From assembly GCA_964628195.1 (NCBI GenBank), contig CAZVPF010000077.1:1-8860 (forward strand): a DNA stretch of 8,860 nucleotides. The letters are read 5' to 3'. Below the pieces are notes generated by a model. The model saw only the letters and a program-made list of their open reading frames with translations, was not told where the DNA came from and did no database searches. This DNA comes from CAZVPF01 sp964628195. GTDB taxonomy: Bacteria > Planctomycetota > Phycisphaerae > Sedimentisphaerales > Anaerohalosphaeraceae. The translations under genes and the position numbers were made by a program. This document shows positions 1-7,497 of the stretch, piece after piece (position 1 is the first letter of the stretch; the number at the start of each line of letters is the position of its first letter).

Positions 1-42
1 GCATAGATGCCCTGCTACCATGATATCATAATCTCTTTTCAT
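1..42 (-). CDS. Probable PfkB-family carbohydrate kinase, N-terminal fragment (cut by left edge)
   Basis: Only the first 14 codons are present, reading M-K-R-D-Y-D-I-M-V-A-G-H-L-C. A short basic start, then a hydrophobic beta strand ending in Val-Ala-Gly-His and followed by Cys, resembles the first strand of PfkB (ribokinase-like) sugar kinases, where the strand leads to a Gly that contacts the substrate sugar. The ATG at 42 has a good Shine-Dalgarno (GGAG, 6 bases upstream). The gene starts 41 bases after the GH38 stop, on the same strand, so it is probably part of the same operon. A kinase at the end of a sugar-degradation operon would phosphorylate the released sugar or its oxidised product. 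Fourteen residues are few: the existence of a gene start is well supported, the family only moderately, and a Rossmann-type protein remains possible. Confidence 0.5.
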   Translation of the reverse strand, partial: MKRDYDIMVAGHLC

Positions 43-48
43 TATTTA

Positions 49-52
49 CTCC
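49..52 (-). promoter_or_regulatory. Shine-Dalgarno of the left-edge kinase-like gene
   Basis: GGAG on the minus strand, 6 bases before the ATG at 42. It is the clearest ribosome binding site at the left end and supports calling a gene start from only 14 codons. The rest of the 43-83 gap is AT-rich, with no hairpin or T-run that would suggest a terminator after the GH38 gene. Confidence 0.6.
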
Positions 53-83
53 GTAGAAATAATTAATAATCGTGCGTCAACAG

Positions 84-2893
84 CTAACTTAATATAATAA
101 CGGTCACTATCTTATAAGGTTGAATTTCCAGTTTGAAACTGTTTATTCCCGACTCAAGACTTGTTTTAACATCTTCGCCAAGATTTGTTTCAAAGACGTC
201 TTTGATCTGAACAGCTGTTTCAATTTTTACTTCCTGTTTTTTCCCGGTCGGATTATAAAACCTTGCCGCAAATCCTTTACCGGACTCGGCGGGTTTGACG
301 GCGGCAACCTGAACGGCGGGGTTATCTATTCTGAGCAAACTCGCAGAAACCGGCAAATCTCTCCTGTCGTGCCTGCTGATTTGATAGGCACGGGGCTTAT
401 GGACAAACCGCTCCATTTGCCCGTATACGTCAGCCTCCAGCCAGTCGCCGGCATGCGGCATCAGGGCATATTTATATGTATGAGTTCCCAGGCACTGCGG
501 CCCTTTGGCACCGGCCTCAACCGTTGCGCATCTGCCTTCTGTGCAAATATAAACATCGACACAGCGAAGAAGTGTCAATGAGATCACCCGCCTTGCGTCC
601 TGTGAAACCTCGAACTCGGTCAGGTCGTTGTTGAGTATTGCAAGACCGGCTTTTCCGTCTGAAATGTCGATAAAATTCTGCATGGGCAGTGAACTCATCC
701 CGGCATCGCGGGTTCCATCCTGTTTATACGGCATATCAATCGGCCTGCTGTCAACATTGAAATGCCCCATTGCATCGGAAGCCTCTGCAGGGATGTCACT
801 TGGAAAACAGACCCTGAGCGTATGGTCTTTTGCCGTGTTTTCAATTATCGAAGTAATCTCTGCATATGGTGCATCGGCGCGAAGAGTGATAATAGTCTCT
901 ATTTTCAGGGTCGCCTTATTGTCACTTCTTTTTCCGGCAAAACGTTCATGCTTTTCAGTATATGCGGGCACTGGCATTTCATATTTGACTGAATATGAAG
1001 TAACCAGGGGGCCATCTTCCAGCAGAGCGATTTCAGCATTGGAACNNNNNNNNNNCCAAGGGTATTTAAAGTTTGATTATGCTCGGGACGGACACGCTGC
1101 CAGTAATCGCCCACATCACCGGTGTCTTCGTAATAGCCCAGTTGGGTAAAGACTCGGTTTGTTTTTTTACATGTAAGCTCAAATGTGCCGTTTGGACTTA
1201 TAACCACCCTTAAATGCCTGTTCTCCATAGTGTTAGGCCCGGTCACCTGGGTGCCGTATTCATACTCGCAATGCCAGAAGCACAGTTTATCATCGTAAGT
1301 TTCGTGTGGCTTTAACCTGATAACCTTATAGCCGTAGGCGGGTATGGGCCCTGTGTTCAAGTGGAATTGATGCCTGTCGGCGTAAAAGGGCAAAGCCCGG
1401 GAATTCTGCACACAAACCGGGGCGGCATGTGAAATATGGTCGATCGGCTGTATCTGAAGTTCTCTGCCGTTTGCCTCGTATGCCTTAAGATGACGACATT
1501 TCTCTTCCTGCGGTATATCCACGCTGACTTTGATAACCTGTTCAACAGTCGTCGGTGCCGGGTTGAACAATGCAAGCAATATATCATCCTGGTCAAATGC
1601 CGACAGGTCCGCACGTAAAAGAATCTCTTTGGCGGTAATATCCATAACAAGTCTGCCCAGTTCGATAACCTGGTTAAGCTTATAGGCTGTATCATCGGCG
1701 GTCTTGTCAAGCGTAACACCGTTGAGTGCATCATGCGAATGGGCAAGCAGAAGATACTGCCAGGCTTTATCAATAAATGAACGGGGAAAATCAATTCCAA
1801 AGCCTGCTGCAAGCGAAGCAAAGGCTTCTCCGTATCTTATAAGCTGCTTCTGGGCCTCCCTGTTGAGGGCCTTTAGGGGCATTCTCGTTGCAAGAGCGTT
1901 CGCAGAGACACTCGGCACCGGGCCGTCACGCAGTTCTCCGTAAACGGTTTTCAGTTCTATGCCTTTTTCAGCAATGGTTTTTTCAACAGCTTCGAAGTAA
2001 TTATTCAGATCGGAGTAAATAAGCTCTTTGCCGGTTTCATTTGCGTTGACCTGGCTGACAATCCGGTCCACGACGTTCGACGGCGCGGTTGAATCACAGC
2101 CGTTGCCCATGAAAACATGCTCAGGTATAAGTGTTTCAGCTGTAGTTTGCCACGCGTCTTCGATGCTTTGAGACACTATCTCGGGATGACAGGTCGGTTC
2201 CGGAATGAATGTGATTTCGGCGTCCGTACCTGAGTCGGCGCTATGGAAGAACCATCCGTTTTCGGCCCAGTTTATATGCGTCAGGGGGTCGGAGTATTTT
2301 CGGCCGTATATAGTAGGCATTACGGCGAAGAAAAAGAAGTTGGCGCGTTTTTCAACGCCAAGCCGGGTACTCAGCAAGGCGGTTCCATCCGGCGACTGCC
2401 ATAAGAACTCACTGTTCGGCGCGCGATTTTTACTTACATTTTTAGCGGAAACTATTCGCTTGATGCCGAATTGGCTGTATATCTGCGGGAATTGTGCCGG
2501 CTGGCCCCAGCCGAAAGTTGTGTAGGCTATATTAAGACAGCCGCCCAGCTCATTTGCACGCTTTCGTCCTATGAGAAGGTTGCGAACAAGGGCTTCACCG
2601 CATACCGGGTAAGTGTCGGGCAGGTTATACCACGGACCGATCTGGATCCTGTCGCTTCTGATCAGCTCTTCGAGTTTTTTCCGCATTTGGGGGCAAAGTT
2701 CGAGGTAATCCTCGACCGCCATCACCTGGCCGTCAAACAAAAAGATAAGTTGCGGGTTTTTGTCCAATTGATCAAGCAACTGCCGCATCATTATTATCAA
2801 ACGGTAGCGGGAATTCCAGACAGGGGTGCGCCACTCCCTGTCCCAGTGGGTATGTGTTACAATGTGGCCTGTGCATTTTTGAACATCAGTCAA
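84..2893 (-). CDS. Glycoside hydrolase family 38 (alpha-mannosidase-like) protein, interrupted by an assembly gap
   Basis: About 932 residues if the N-run is bridged without extra sequence. GH38 enzymes hydrolyse alpha-mannosides with a metal ion at the active site. The catalytic domain (about residues 8-275) opens with HTHWDREW (H16 and D18 are the expected metal ligands) and has an NGxD motif (264-267, likely acid/base region). A helical middle domain contains AHSHDALNG (H387, D388; the usual late His ligand). The C-terminal beta-sandwich (about 430-932) carries the typical stretch with GPL just after the gap and ends in a P-Y-K-I-V strand. The nucleophile Asp is not seen: the segment is YTTFGWGQ (124-131). 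The start is TTG at 2893: an in-frame TAA lies 9 bases upstream, an AGGT Shine-Dalgarno is well placed, and the next Met (35) is beyond the HWD motif. No signal peptide is visible, so it is probably cytoplasmic. The family is sure; activity and substrate are not. Confidence 0.88.
1046..1055. other. Assembly gap (10 N) inside the GH38 gene
   Basis: Ten undetermined bases. Upstream codons end ...Asn-Thr-Leu-GG; the downstream frame that stays open to the stop at 84 begins (N)GT-Ser-Asn-Ala-Glu-Ile. With exactly 10 bases the two sides are out of frame. The true length must be 2 modulo 3, or the flanks overlap by one G, giving Leu-Gly-Ser-Asn-Ala-Glu. Ten is therefore a placeholder, and any apparent frameshift or second gene here is artificial. 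Confidence 0.95.
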
Positions 2894-2909
2894 GTTTATT
2901 TACCTGCAT
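2891..2909 (-). promoter_or_regulatory. Translation start region of the GH38 gene (TTG start), near-copy of the esterase start region
   Basis: The minus strand carries AGGT (2902-2905) 8 bases before the TTG at 2893. These 19 bases match 16 of 19 bases with the start region of the upstream esterase gene (5106-5124), where an ordinary ATG is used. The shared layout argues that TTG is the real start. The rest of the 2894-2942 gap shows only a weak 6-bp hairpin. Confidence 0.65.
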
Positions 2910-2942
2910 TAATTGGATTTCTGTTTTAAGTACATCAGAAAG

Positions 2943-5108
2943 CTAATTATATTTACTCTGAATACATATCTCAATCAATTTTGTCAGGGTTAGATTTGTA
3001 TCAGAAGTAAATACGGCCTGGGGGTCTTTTAATAACCCACAGGCAAGCTCATAATTTTTTCTAATTTCCACGTCGTTAATTAATTTATTATCTGCATCCA
3101 CGGGATTGCTCCACAGGACGAGCCTGTTGATCGCTGATGCAAGCACAACCGGAATATCAAATTCCTTCAGAACACCATAACTCAGAGCCATCTGGTTAAA
3201 TCCAGGTAAGGGTTTTTCGACGTAATCCGCATAAGATACTAAAGAACGATCTCCCAGTATCCCACAAATATCATCATCTATAACAGCCGACATAAGTGCA
3301 ATCGGCGCGGCCTGGCCCATACCGGCTATAAACATGGGCTTGGAACTGAATCTGTTTTGTGTTTTAATCCATTCAATGGCAATAAGCGTATCTTCAACTT
3401 GAAGATGCGGGATAGAAGTGCCAAGAGTCCATGCAGCGTAAGAGACAGGCCGGCTGATATCACACCATGCGTATTTATCCCAGTGGCTTGCCCGGGGATA
3501 ATAATCGCCCATACCCCTCAATTGAACTGCAAATACAGCTGTACCATCTTTCGTAATTGCTTTCAGGTCGTTCTTGTCAAGGTTTTGAAAGCCATCCTCA
3601 TCAATATAAATCACTAACCGTTTGACAGGTTGTGAGTCCGGGGCAATAACTTTCGCTTCGAAATTCAGATTCCCATTATGATAGAAAAACAAATTCTCAG
3701 TTTCAATATTACTTTCTTTTGTTTTATGCCGTTTGACCTGGAAATCCTGAATAGACTTTTCAACAGAATAAAATCTTTTTACCCTTTCGCGAATATTTTC
3801 CGCATGCTTCGTATTGAAATCTTGCGAGTTAAAGGAGTACTTATTTTTTTTGAACCGCTCAGCACGATTTAAGGCAAGAATGTGCATATTAACCTTTGAC
3901 TTTACACCTACTTCCAGGTCGTTCTCAGACATAAGGGTGAGCTGGCTGTTTTTCGGTGTATAGAAAACTTCATTTGGCTCATATATTCGATCAGTAATTT
4001 CAGGCAAGTTTTCTTTACCGCACGACCCCAGCCATTTAGAAAACCACTTATATGCCAATTCCCGCATTACCGCACTGTAGGTATGAGGCTCGTTTGTCCG
4101 TATGACCTTGAACCTTTCCGGAATGTCATTCAGCTTATAAAAATATTGGCCTAAATTCACTATCTCATTGAAACCTTCATTTGTAAAAAGAGAATCCTGC
4201 ATTGCTCTTACAGGCGCTAAAGGACGGGGTACGGTAGCGGCCATTATGTCCGCCCAATCGAGACTTCCCTTTTTATCGGCCGGAATGAAGTACTCAGGGC
4301 AGTAAGTATAGGCGATATCAACACAACGGAAAAAAGGCTCGATATAGCAGCATGGAACCACCGCCTGAATCGAAGGGTCAAGAGCTGCCGCGACAGCAGA
4401 AGTTTCGCCTCCGCCGGAGGTGCCTGTCATGCCGATTTTGCCGGGTTCAACATATTCAGCCAGGCTCCTAAGGCAATCAACAGCCCTGAGCGCATCAGCA
4501 ATGAAAAAATAATTGCTCCACAATCCTGTTAAGGCTAACTGAGGGCCATTGACAAAATGGTCATTACCGCCGACCTGCTCCCCCCTGTCGGGAGCATCGA
4601 TGACTAAAGTGACAAATCCTTTTTTTGAGAAAACAATACCCTGCTGCTGGTTGTAGGGTGCAGCTTTTCCCCCGATGGCGTGATCGGCTACAGCTACAAT
4701 CCCTGGCACGGGAAAATGTGCATTTTTGGGCAAGTAAAGATTTGCAGTCGCCCAACGGTCCGGCATAGATTCATATTTAAGTTTTTTGATTACATAGTCA
4801 CCACAATCTCTGGAGGTCTCATTTATTTGGTAATTAACCGGCTTTTTTCTAAATAACTGCCATTGAGTATCGTCAAATACGAGCTGAGCAAAACGGCTGC
4901 GTACGTCTAAAGCATATTGCTCAAATTCCTGCTCATTTAAATTGATTCTGTACTTTTTGCGTTTTTCAAAATCATTTTTTAGCTGAAGGTACAAGTAATC
5001 CCGCAAAATCATATCTTTGTTCAATCCGCTGCAAAAATTCTGTGCAATCGCCTGAGTCATAAAAAGAAATAACGCAAAAATCAAAATTCTTATGTTATTA
5101 AATCGCAT
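2943..5108 (-). CDS. Secreted tandem alpha/beta-hydrolase, acetylxylan-esterase-like
   Basis: 721 residues. Residues 1-23 form a signal peptide (basic start, Ile/Leu/Phe-rich core, cleavage expected after Ala-Ile-Ala-Gln or nearby; no lipobox at Cys26), so the protein is exported. The first hydrolase domain (about 100-360) has an Asp-Ala-Pro-Asp-Arg-Gly strand end (171-176), the nucleophile elbow GTSGGG (S231), a likely acid at D305 in QDSLFTNEGF and the catalytic His at H342. This layout is that of acetylxylan-esterase-like carbohydrate esterases and related peptidase-like hydrolases. A linker rich in Lys and Asn (about 380-470) leads to a second, hydrolase-like half (about 480-721), whose elbow reads GMGQA (596-600), with Gly where Ser is needed. 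The ATG has AGGA 8 bases upstream; the gene starts 16 bases after the URO-D gene. In this context it probably removes acyl groups from a glycan before import. The exact substrate is unknown; a peptidase is less likely. Confidence 0.75.
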   Translation of the reverse strand: MRFNNIRILIFALFLFMTQAIAQNFCSGLNKDMILRDYLYLQLKNDFEKRKKYRINLNEQEFEQYALDVRSRFAQLVFDDTQWQLFRKKPVNYQINETSRDCGDYVIKKLKYESMPDRWATANLYLPKNAHFPVPGIVAVADHAIGGKAAPYNQQQGIVFSKKGFVTLVIDAPDRGEQVGGNDHFVNGPQLALTGLWSNYFFIADALRAVDCLRSLAEYVEPGKIGMTGTSGGGETSAVAAALDPSIQAVVPCCYIEPFFRCVDIAYTYCPEYFIPADKKGSLDWADIMAATVPRPLAPVRAMQDSLFTNEGFNEIVNLGQYFYKLNDIPERFKVIRTNEPHTYSAVMRELAYKWFSKWLGSCGKENLPEITDRIYEPNEVFYTPKNSQLTLMSENDLEVGVKSKVNMHILALNRAERFKKNKYSFNSQDFNTKHAENIRERVKRFYSVEKSIQDFQVKRHKTKESNIETENLFFYHNGNLNFEAKVIAPDSQPVKRLVIYIDEDGFQNLDKNDLKAITKDGTAVFAVQLRGMGDYYPRASHWDKYAWCDISRPVSYAAWTLGTSIPHLQVEDTLIAIEWIKTQNRFSSKPMFIAGMGQAAPIALMSAVIDDDICGILGDRSLVSYADYVEKPLPGFNQMALSYGVLKEFDIPVVLASAINRLVLWSNPVDADNKLINDVEIRKNYELACGLLKDPQAVFTSDTNLTLTKLIEICIQSKYN

Positions 5109-5124
5109 ATTTATTTTCCTGCAT
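5106..5124 (-). promoter_or_regulatory. Translation start region of the esterase gene
   Basis: AGGA on the minus strand (5117-5120), 8 bases before the ATG at 5108, fills almost all of the 16-base gap after the preceding stop at 5125. The stretch is a near-copy (16 of 19) of the GH38 start region at 2891-2909. Such tight spacing leaves no room for a separate promoter or terminator and suggests co-translation with the upstream gene. Confidence 0.65.
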
Positions 5125-6360
5125 TTACTTTACAAATTCTTCTGAAATTTTTCTAACTATATTTACCCATTTTTTTATTCTATTGGGATCCTTCTGGACA
5201 GTTTCCACGTCTTTCAGCGTAATATCTACATAGCAGCCCTTACAAGCGGCTAAATCCCTTCTCAGTATCGAGGATATTCTATCTTCATCAAATCCATAGC
5301 TTACCATATCTGCGGGGCTCGGTCTGTAGCTGATTATGTAGTCCCTGCCTATTTTTTCCGCACACTTAGCGACGTCGGCAAAAGGAGAAACCGCGATCCT
5401 TCGAAGATTGGGAATCTTTCTGAGGTAATCGATCTTTTGCGTCAAATCTTCACAGCATCCGTAAGCGATAAGGCCGAAAGGTTCCATCACAGGCAATTGA
5501 TACTGGAGCATAAAATCATTGAACATTTCAGGGCCGACAAGGGTCAATTCCTGCGCGGCGCAGAAATACCACAATTGCTTTCTCTTAACCCCATATGTAT
5601 TTGCCGCAGGGTCCGAAAGTTCCCCGGCATATGGCATTGCCTGGTTCTGGTGGTCAGATAAGCTCCAGTCACCGGCTTGTTCGGCTTCCTGATGAGTCTT
5701 TAATATACCATCCCTCATAAATGCAAGCAGTTCATGCAGCCATTGCGGCCTGTCCGTCATATCCCACATAACCTGTTCGAGCCCTCTTAGCTGTATCAAC
5801 TGGGTAGATATGTCCCCGTTCCACATTCTAAAAACAGGTCCTCGATCAAGATTAAGCGTTAATATGTCGCCGAATACGTCTGACAACCTTGACATACGAT
5901 CCTGGGTTTTTTTTTCATCTATGCGGTGTTTTGGAACCTTCAGTTTCCCGATATCCTCTGGCTTTTTAAGCGGGGAATCCCACCTTTTACTCCCGTTTGG
6001 ATCATTGCTGCCTATCCATTTTACAGGCATACCCCAAATGCCCCCCCATTCTTCCTGAAAAGGTGTGATCCATTCGGCGTTTACAGTCAACCATGGCTCG
6101 AAAATAAAGTCATCCTCAAAAGCAGCCCGAAAAATAGACTGGCGCAAAAAAGACTCATAGGGGTGAAAAAATTCATCATCACATTCACACTTTGATTCAG
6201 GCATCTCATGCCATGCAAAGGCGCGCACATATATAGGAACAGCATTGCTATTAAAGCTGTTGTGTTTGCGCCATAAGTCACGTTTTTCATCCTGGTCGGC
6301 TGCCAAACATATATCAATATACTTCTTAGCCAGTTCCCTGAGTATAGTTTTGTCATTCAT
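5125..6360 (-). CDS. Uroporphyrinogen-decarboxylase superfamily protein, divergent type (YGCCE motif)
   Basis: 411 residues, cytoplasmic (no signal peptide or membrane segment). The N-terminus (Leu-Trp-Arg-Lys-His-Asn, 29-34) and the Pro-rich WITPFQEEWGG region (97-107) resemble a long, divergent branch of the URO-D/methyltransferase superfamily found in sugar-degradation clusters of PVC-type bacteria. At the place where methyltransferase members have the metal-binding His-x-Cys turn, this protein has YGCCE (300-304). Further on come SYRPSPADM (344-352), a Cys-x-x-Cys pair (373, 376) and Leu-Lys-Asp-Val-Glu-Thr-Val (382-388). Members of the superfamily decarboxylate uroporphyrinogen or move methyl groups between corrinoids and thiols. 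The reaction here is unknown. Haem synthesis is unlikely given the context and motifs. The ATG at 6360 is the only reasonable start, since an in-frame stop lies just upstream, but the nearest GAGG is 15 bases away. It sits 29 bases after its paralogue. Confidence 0.72.
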   Translation of the reverse strand: MNDKTILRELAKKYIDICLAADQDEKRDLWRKHNSFNSNAVPIYVRAFAWHEMPESKCECDDEFFHPYESFLRQSIFRAAFEDDFIFEPWLTVNAEWITPFQEEWGGIWGMPVKWIGSNDPNGSKRWDSPLKKPEDIGKLKVPKHRIDEKKTQDRMSRLSDVFGDILTLNLDRGPVFRMWNGDISTQLIQLRGLEQVMWDMTDRPQWLHELLAFMRDGILKTHQEAEQAGDWSLSDHQNQAMPYAGELSDPAANTYGVKRKQLWYFCAAQELTLVGPEMFNDFMLQYQLPVMEPFGLIAYGCCEDLTQKIDYLRKIPNLRRIAVSPFADVAKCAEKIGRDYIISYRPSPADMVSYGFDEDRISSILRRDLAACKGCYVDITLKDVETVQKDPNRIKKWVNIVRKISEEFVK

Positions 6361-6375
6361 AATATCGTACTGTTA

Positions 6376-6379
6376 CCTC
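6376..6379 (-). promoter_or_regulatory. Distant Shine-Dalgarno candidate of the second URO-D gene
   Basis: GAGG on the minus strand, 15 bases before the ATG at 6360, further than the usual 5-10. No closer match exists in the 6361-6389 gap, and an in-frame TAA between this site and the ATG rules out an earlier start. Translation may be weak or coupled to the preceding gene. Confidence 0.35.
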
Positions 6380-6389
6380 ATATTCTGAT

Positions 6390-7469
6390 TTAATATACGC
6401 CTGTTTTATAAAAATATTCAATAAACGCCCGGGCATTTTTTAAGGATATGTCTGTTCCCACAAAATTTATAAAATCGGCTACAAAGCCACCTCCCACAGC
6501 TATTTCTTCCATCAAAAAATCACAATGCTTTCTGACATCATCTTCAGTACCATGCGCGAAAACACTTTGCACCGGCAAGCACCCCCACAAGGTCAGGTCA
6601 TTGCCGTATTCTTTCTTAATATGGACCAGGTTCATACATTCAGCCTGAACGGGGTTGATACAAGTTATACCGATATCAATTAAGTCAGGCAACAATGCGG
6701 TAAGGTTTCCATCGCTGTGGTAATTCACTTCAATATTTGGATGTATATTACGTGCGGTCTCGATCACTGAAGCATGGTAGGGCTTAATTCTCTCTCTATA
6801 GAGCTCAGGACCGACCATTAGACCTGTTTGCATTGCAATATCATCACCTATGTTGATAATATCAACTTGTGCTTCTGCAAAGCGGCGAGCCTGAAAAATT
6901 CTTTGTTCGTAAATCCTGTCAAACAAATATTCAACGTAATCAGGCCGTTCATAAAAATCTGAAAACAGCTTTGGGATGCTTCGCATATCATACGCGGTTT
7001 CTAAAATCGTCCTGGAAAGCCCCCCTACTACCGTGTACTGCTGGTCTTTCAAGGCCTGAACACTTTGTTCAAGCCCTTCATCAGCACCGCTGACAGCAAA
7101 GTCAGGGAAGGGGAACTTTTTAAGCTCCTCCAGAGTATCGACATTTAACAGGGGGTGATACATTTTGTTACCTGCATGAAAACCTTCTACGCTTTTCAGG
7201 GGCTGCTCCCCTATACCCCATTCATTGAATACAGCATCCTTTGGCATTTCCCTGAAATAAGACTTGAAATCTGAGAGGTTAAAGCTTGGAGTGATTCTAA
7301 CGTAATGGAAATCCCCCCCAATGCAAAAATCTCTATGTTCACCTTCAAGTTTCAGACTGTTTGCGATATCATTTCGATAGTCAAATAAACCATCCGCAAG
7401 AAACGGCACGCGATCCGATTCCTTATGCGATAGAATTTCCCTGACACGTTCTCTTTTGCGGTAACCCAT
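6390..7469 (-). CDS. Uroporphyrinogen-decarboxylase family protein (methyltransferase-like)
   Basis: 359 residues, the usual length for the family. The N-terminus is classic: a basic start, Arg-Glu-Arg-Val-Arg-Glu-Ile-Leu, then His-Lys-Glu-Ser-Asp-Arg-Val-Pro (15-22). The barrel core has GDDIAMQTGLMVGP (208-221), Leu-Tyr-Arg-Glu-Arg-Ile-Lys-Pro-Tyr, the turn YHSDGN (250-255), Asn-Pro-Val-Gln (272-275) and a Trp-Gly-Cys (295-297) before His-Gly-Thr-Glu-Asp-Asp-Val (306-312). This is the pattern of the many non-haem URO-D-like proteins in sugar-degrading PVC bacteria, some relatives of which are corrinoid methyltransferases. Those use His-x-Cys plus a distant Cys for zinc; here the turn has His-Ser-Asp, so zinc binding is uncertain. 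The start ATG at 7469 has only a weak GAG-containing site. It follows the dehydrogenase by 28 bases. Family confident, function not known. Confidence 0.82.
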   Translation of the reverse strand: MGYRKRERVREILSHKESDRVPFLADGLFDYRNDIANSLKLEGEHRDFCIGGDFHYVRITPSFNLSDFKSYFREMPKDAVFNEWGIGEQPLKSVEGFHAGNKMYHPLLNVDTLEELKKFPFPDFAVSGADEGLEQSVQALKDQQYTVVGGLSRTILETAYDMRSIPKLFSDFYERPDYVEYLFDRIYEQRIFQARRFAEAQVDIINIGDDIAMQTGLMVGPELYRERIKPYHASVIETARNIHPNIEVNYHSDGNLTALLPDLIDIGITCINPVQAECMNLVHIKKEYGNDLTLWGCLPVQSVFAHGTEDDVRKHCDFLMEEIAVGGGFVADFINFVGTDISLKNARAFIEYFYKTGVY

Positions 7470-7497
7470 TGTAAGCTCTTTTCATAAACAACACATA

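Noticed and set aside
84..977. A separate 297-residue gene starting at the ATG at 977
   Set aside because: The same frame stays open back to the N gap and encodes GH38-type sequence (Ser-Asn-Ala-Glu-Ile...Gly-Pro-Leu). It is the C-terminal part of the GH38 gene, not its own gene.
905..1045. The GH38 frame continuing past the gap to a stop at 905
   Set aside because: This tail is an artefact of the arbitrary gap length; it reads through the real coding sequence in the wrong frame and does not resemble GH38.
628..1149. Plus-strand open frame across the gap
   Set aside because: It lies antisense to the GH38 gene, includes unknown bases and shows no protein-like features.
1357..1821. Minus-strand 154-residue open frame inside the GH38 gene
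   Set aside because: It is in another frame of a well-supported gene, rich in Arg and His with no recognisable motif.
2205..2929. Plus-strand open frames opposite the start of the GH38 gene
   Set aside because: They are antisense to strongly recognisable catalytic-domain sequence, have no convincing ribosome site and resemble no family.
2918..2941. Inverted repeat TTTCTG...CAGAAA between the esterase and GH38 genes, considered as a terminator
   Set aside because: The stem is only 6 AT-rich pairs with a 12-base loop and no T-run follows on the minus strand.
5125..7469. Haem biosynthesis role (hemE) for the URO-D proteins
   Set aside because: Two divergent copies in a sugar operon without other haem genes, and key regions (YHSDGN, YGCCE) typical of non-haem branches.
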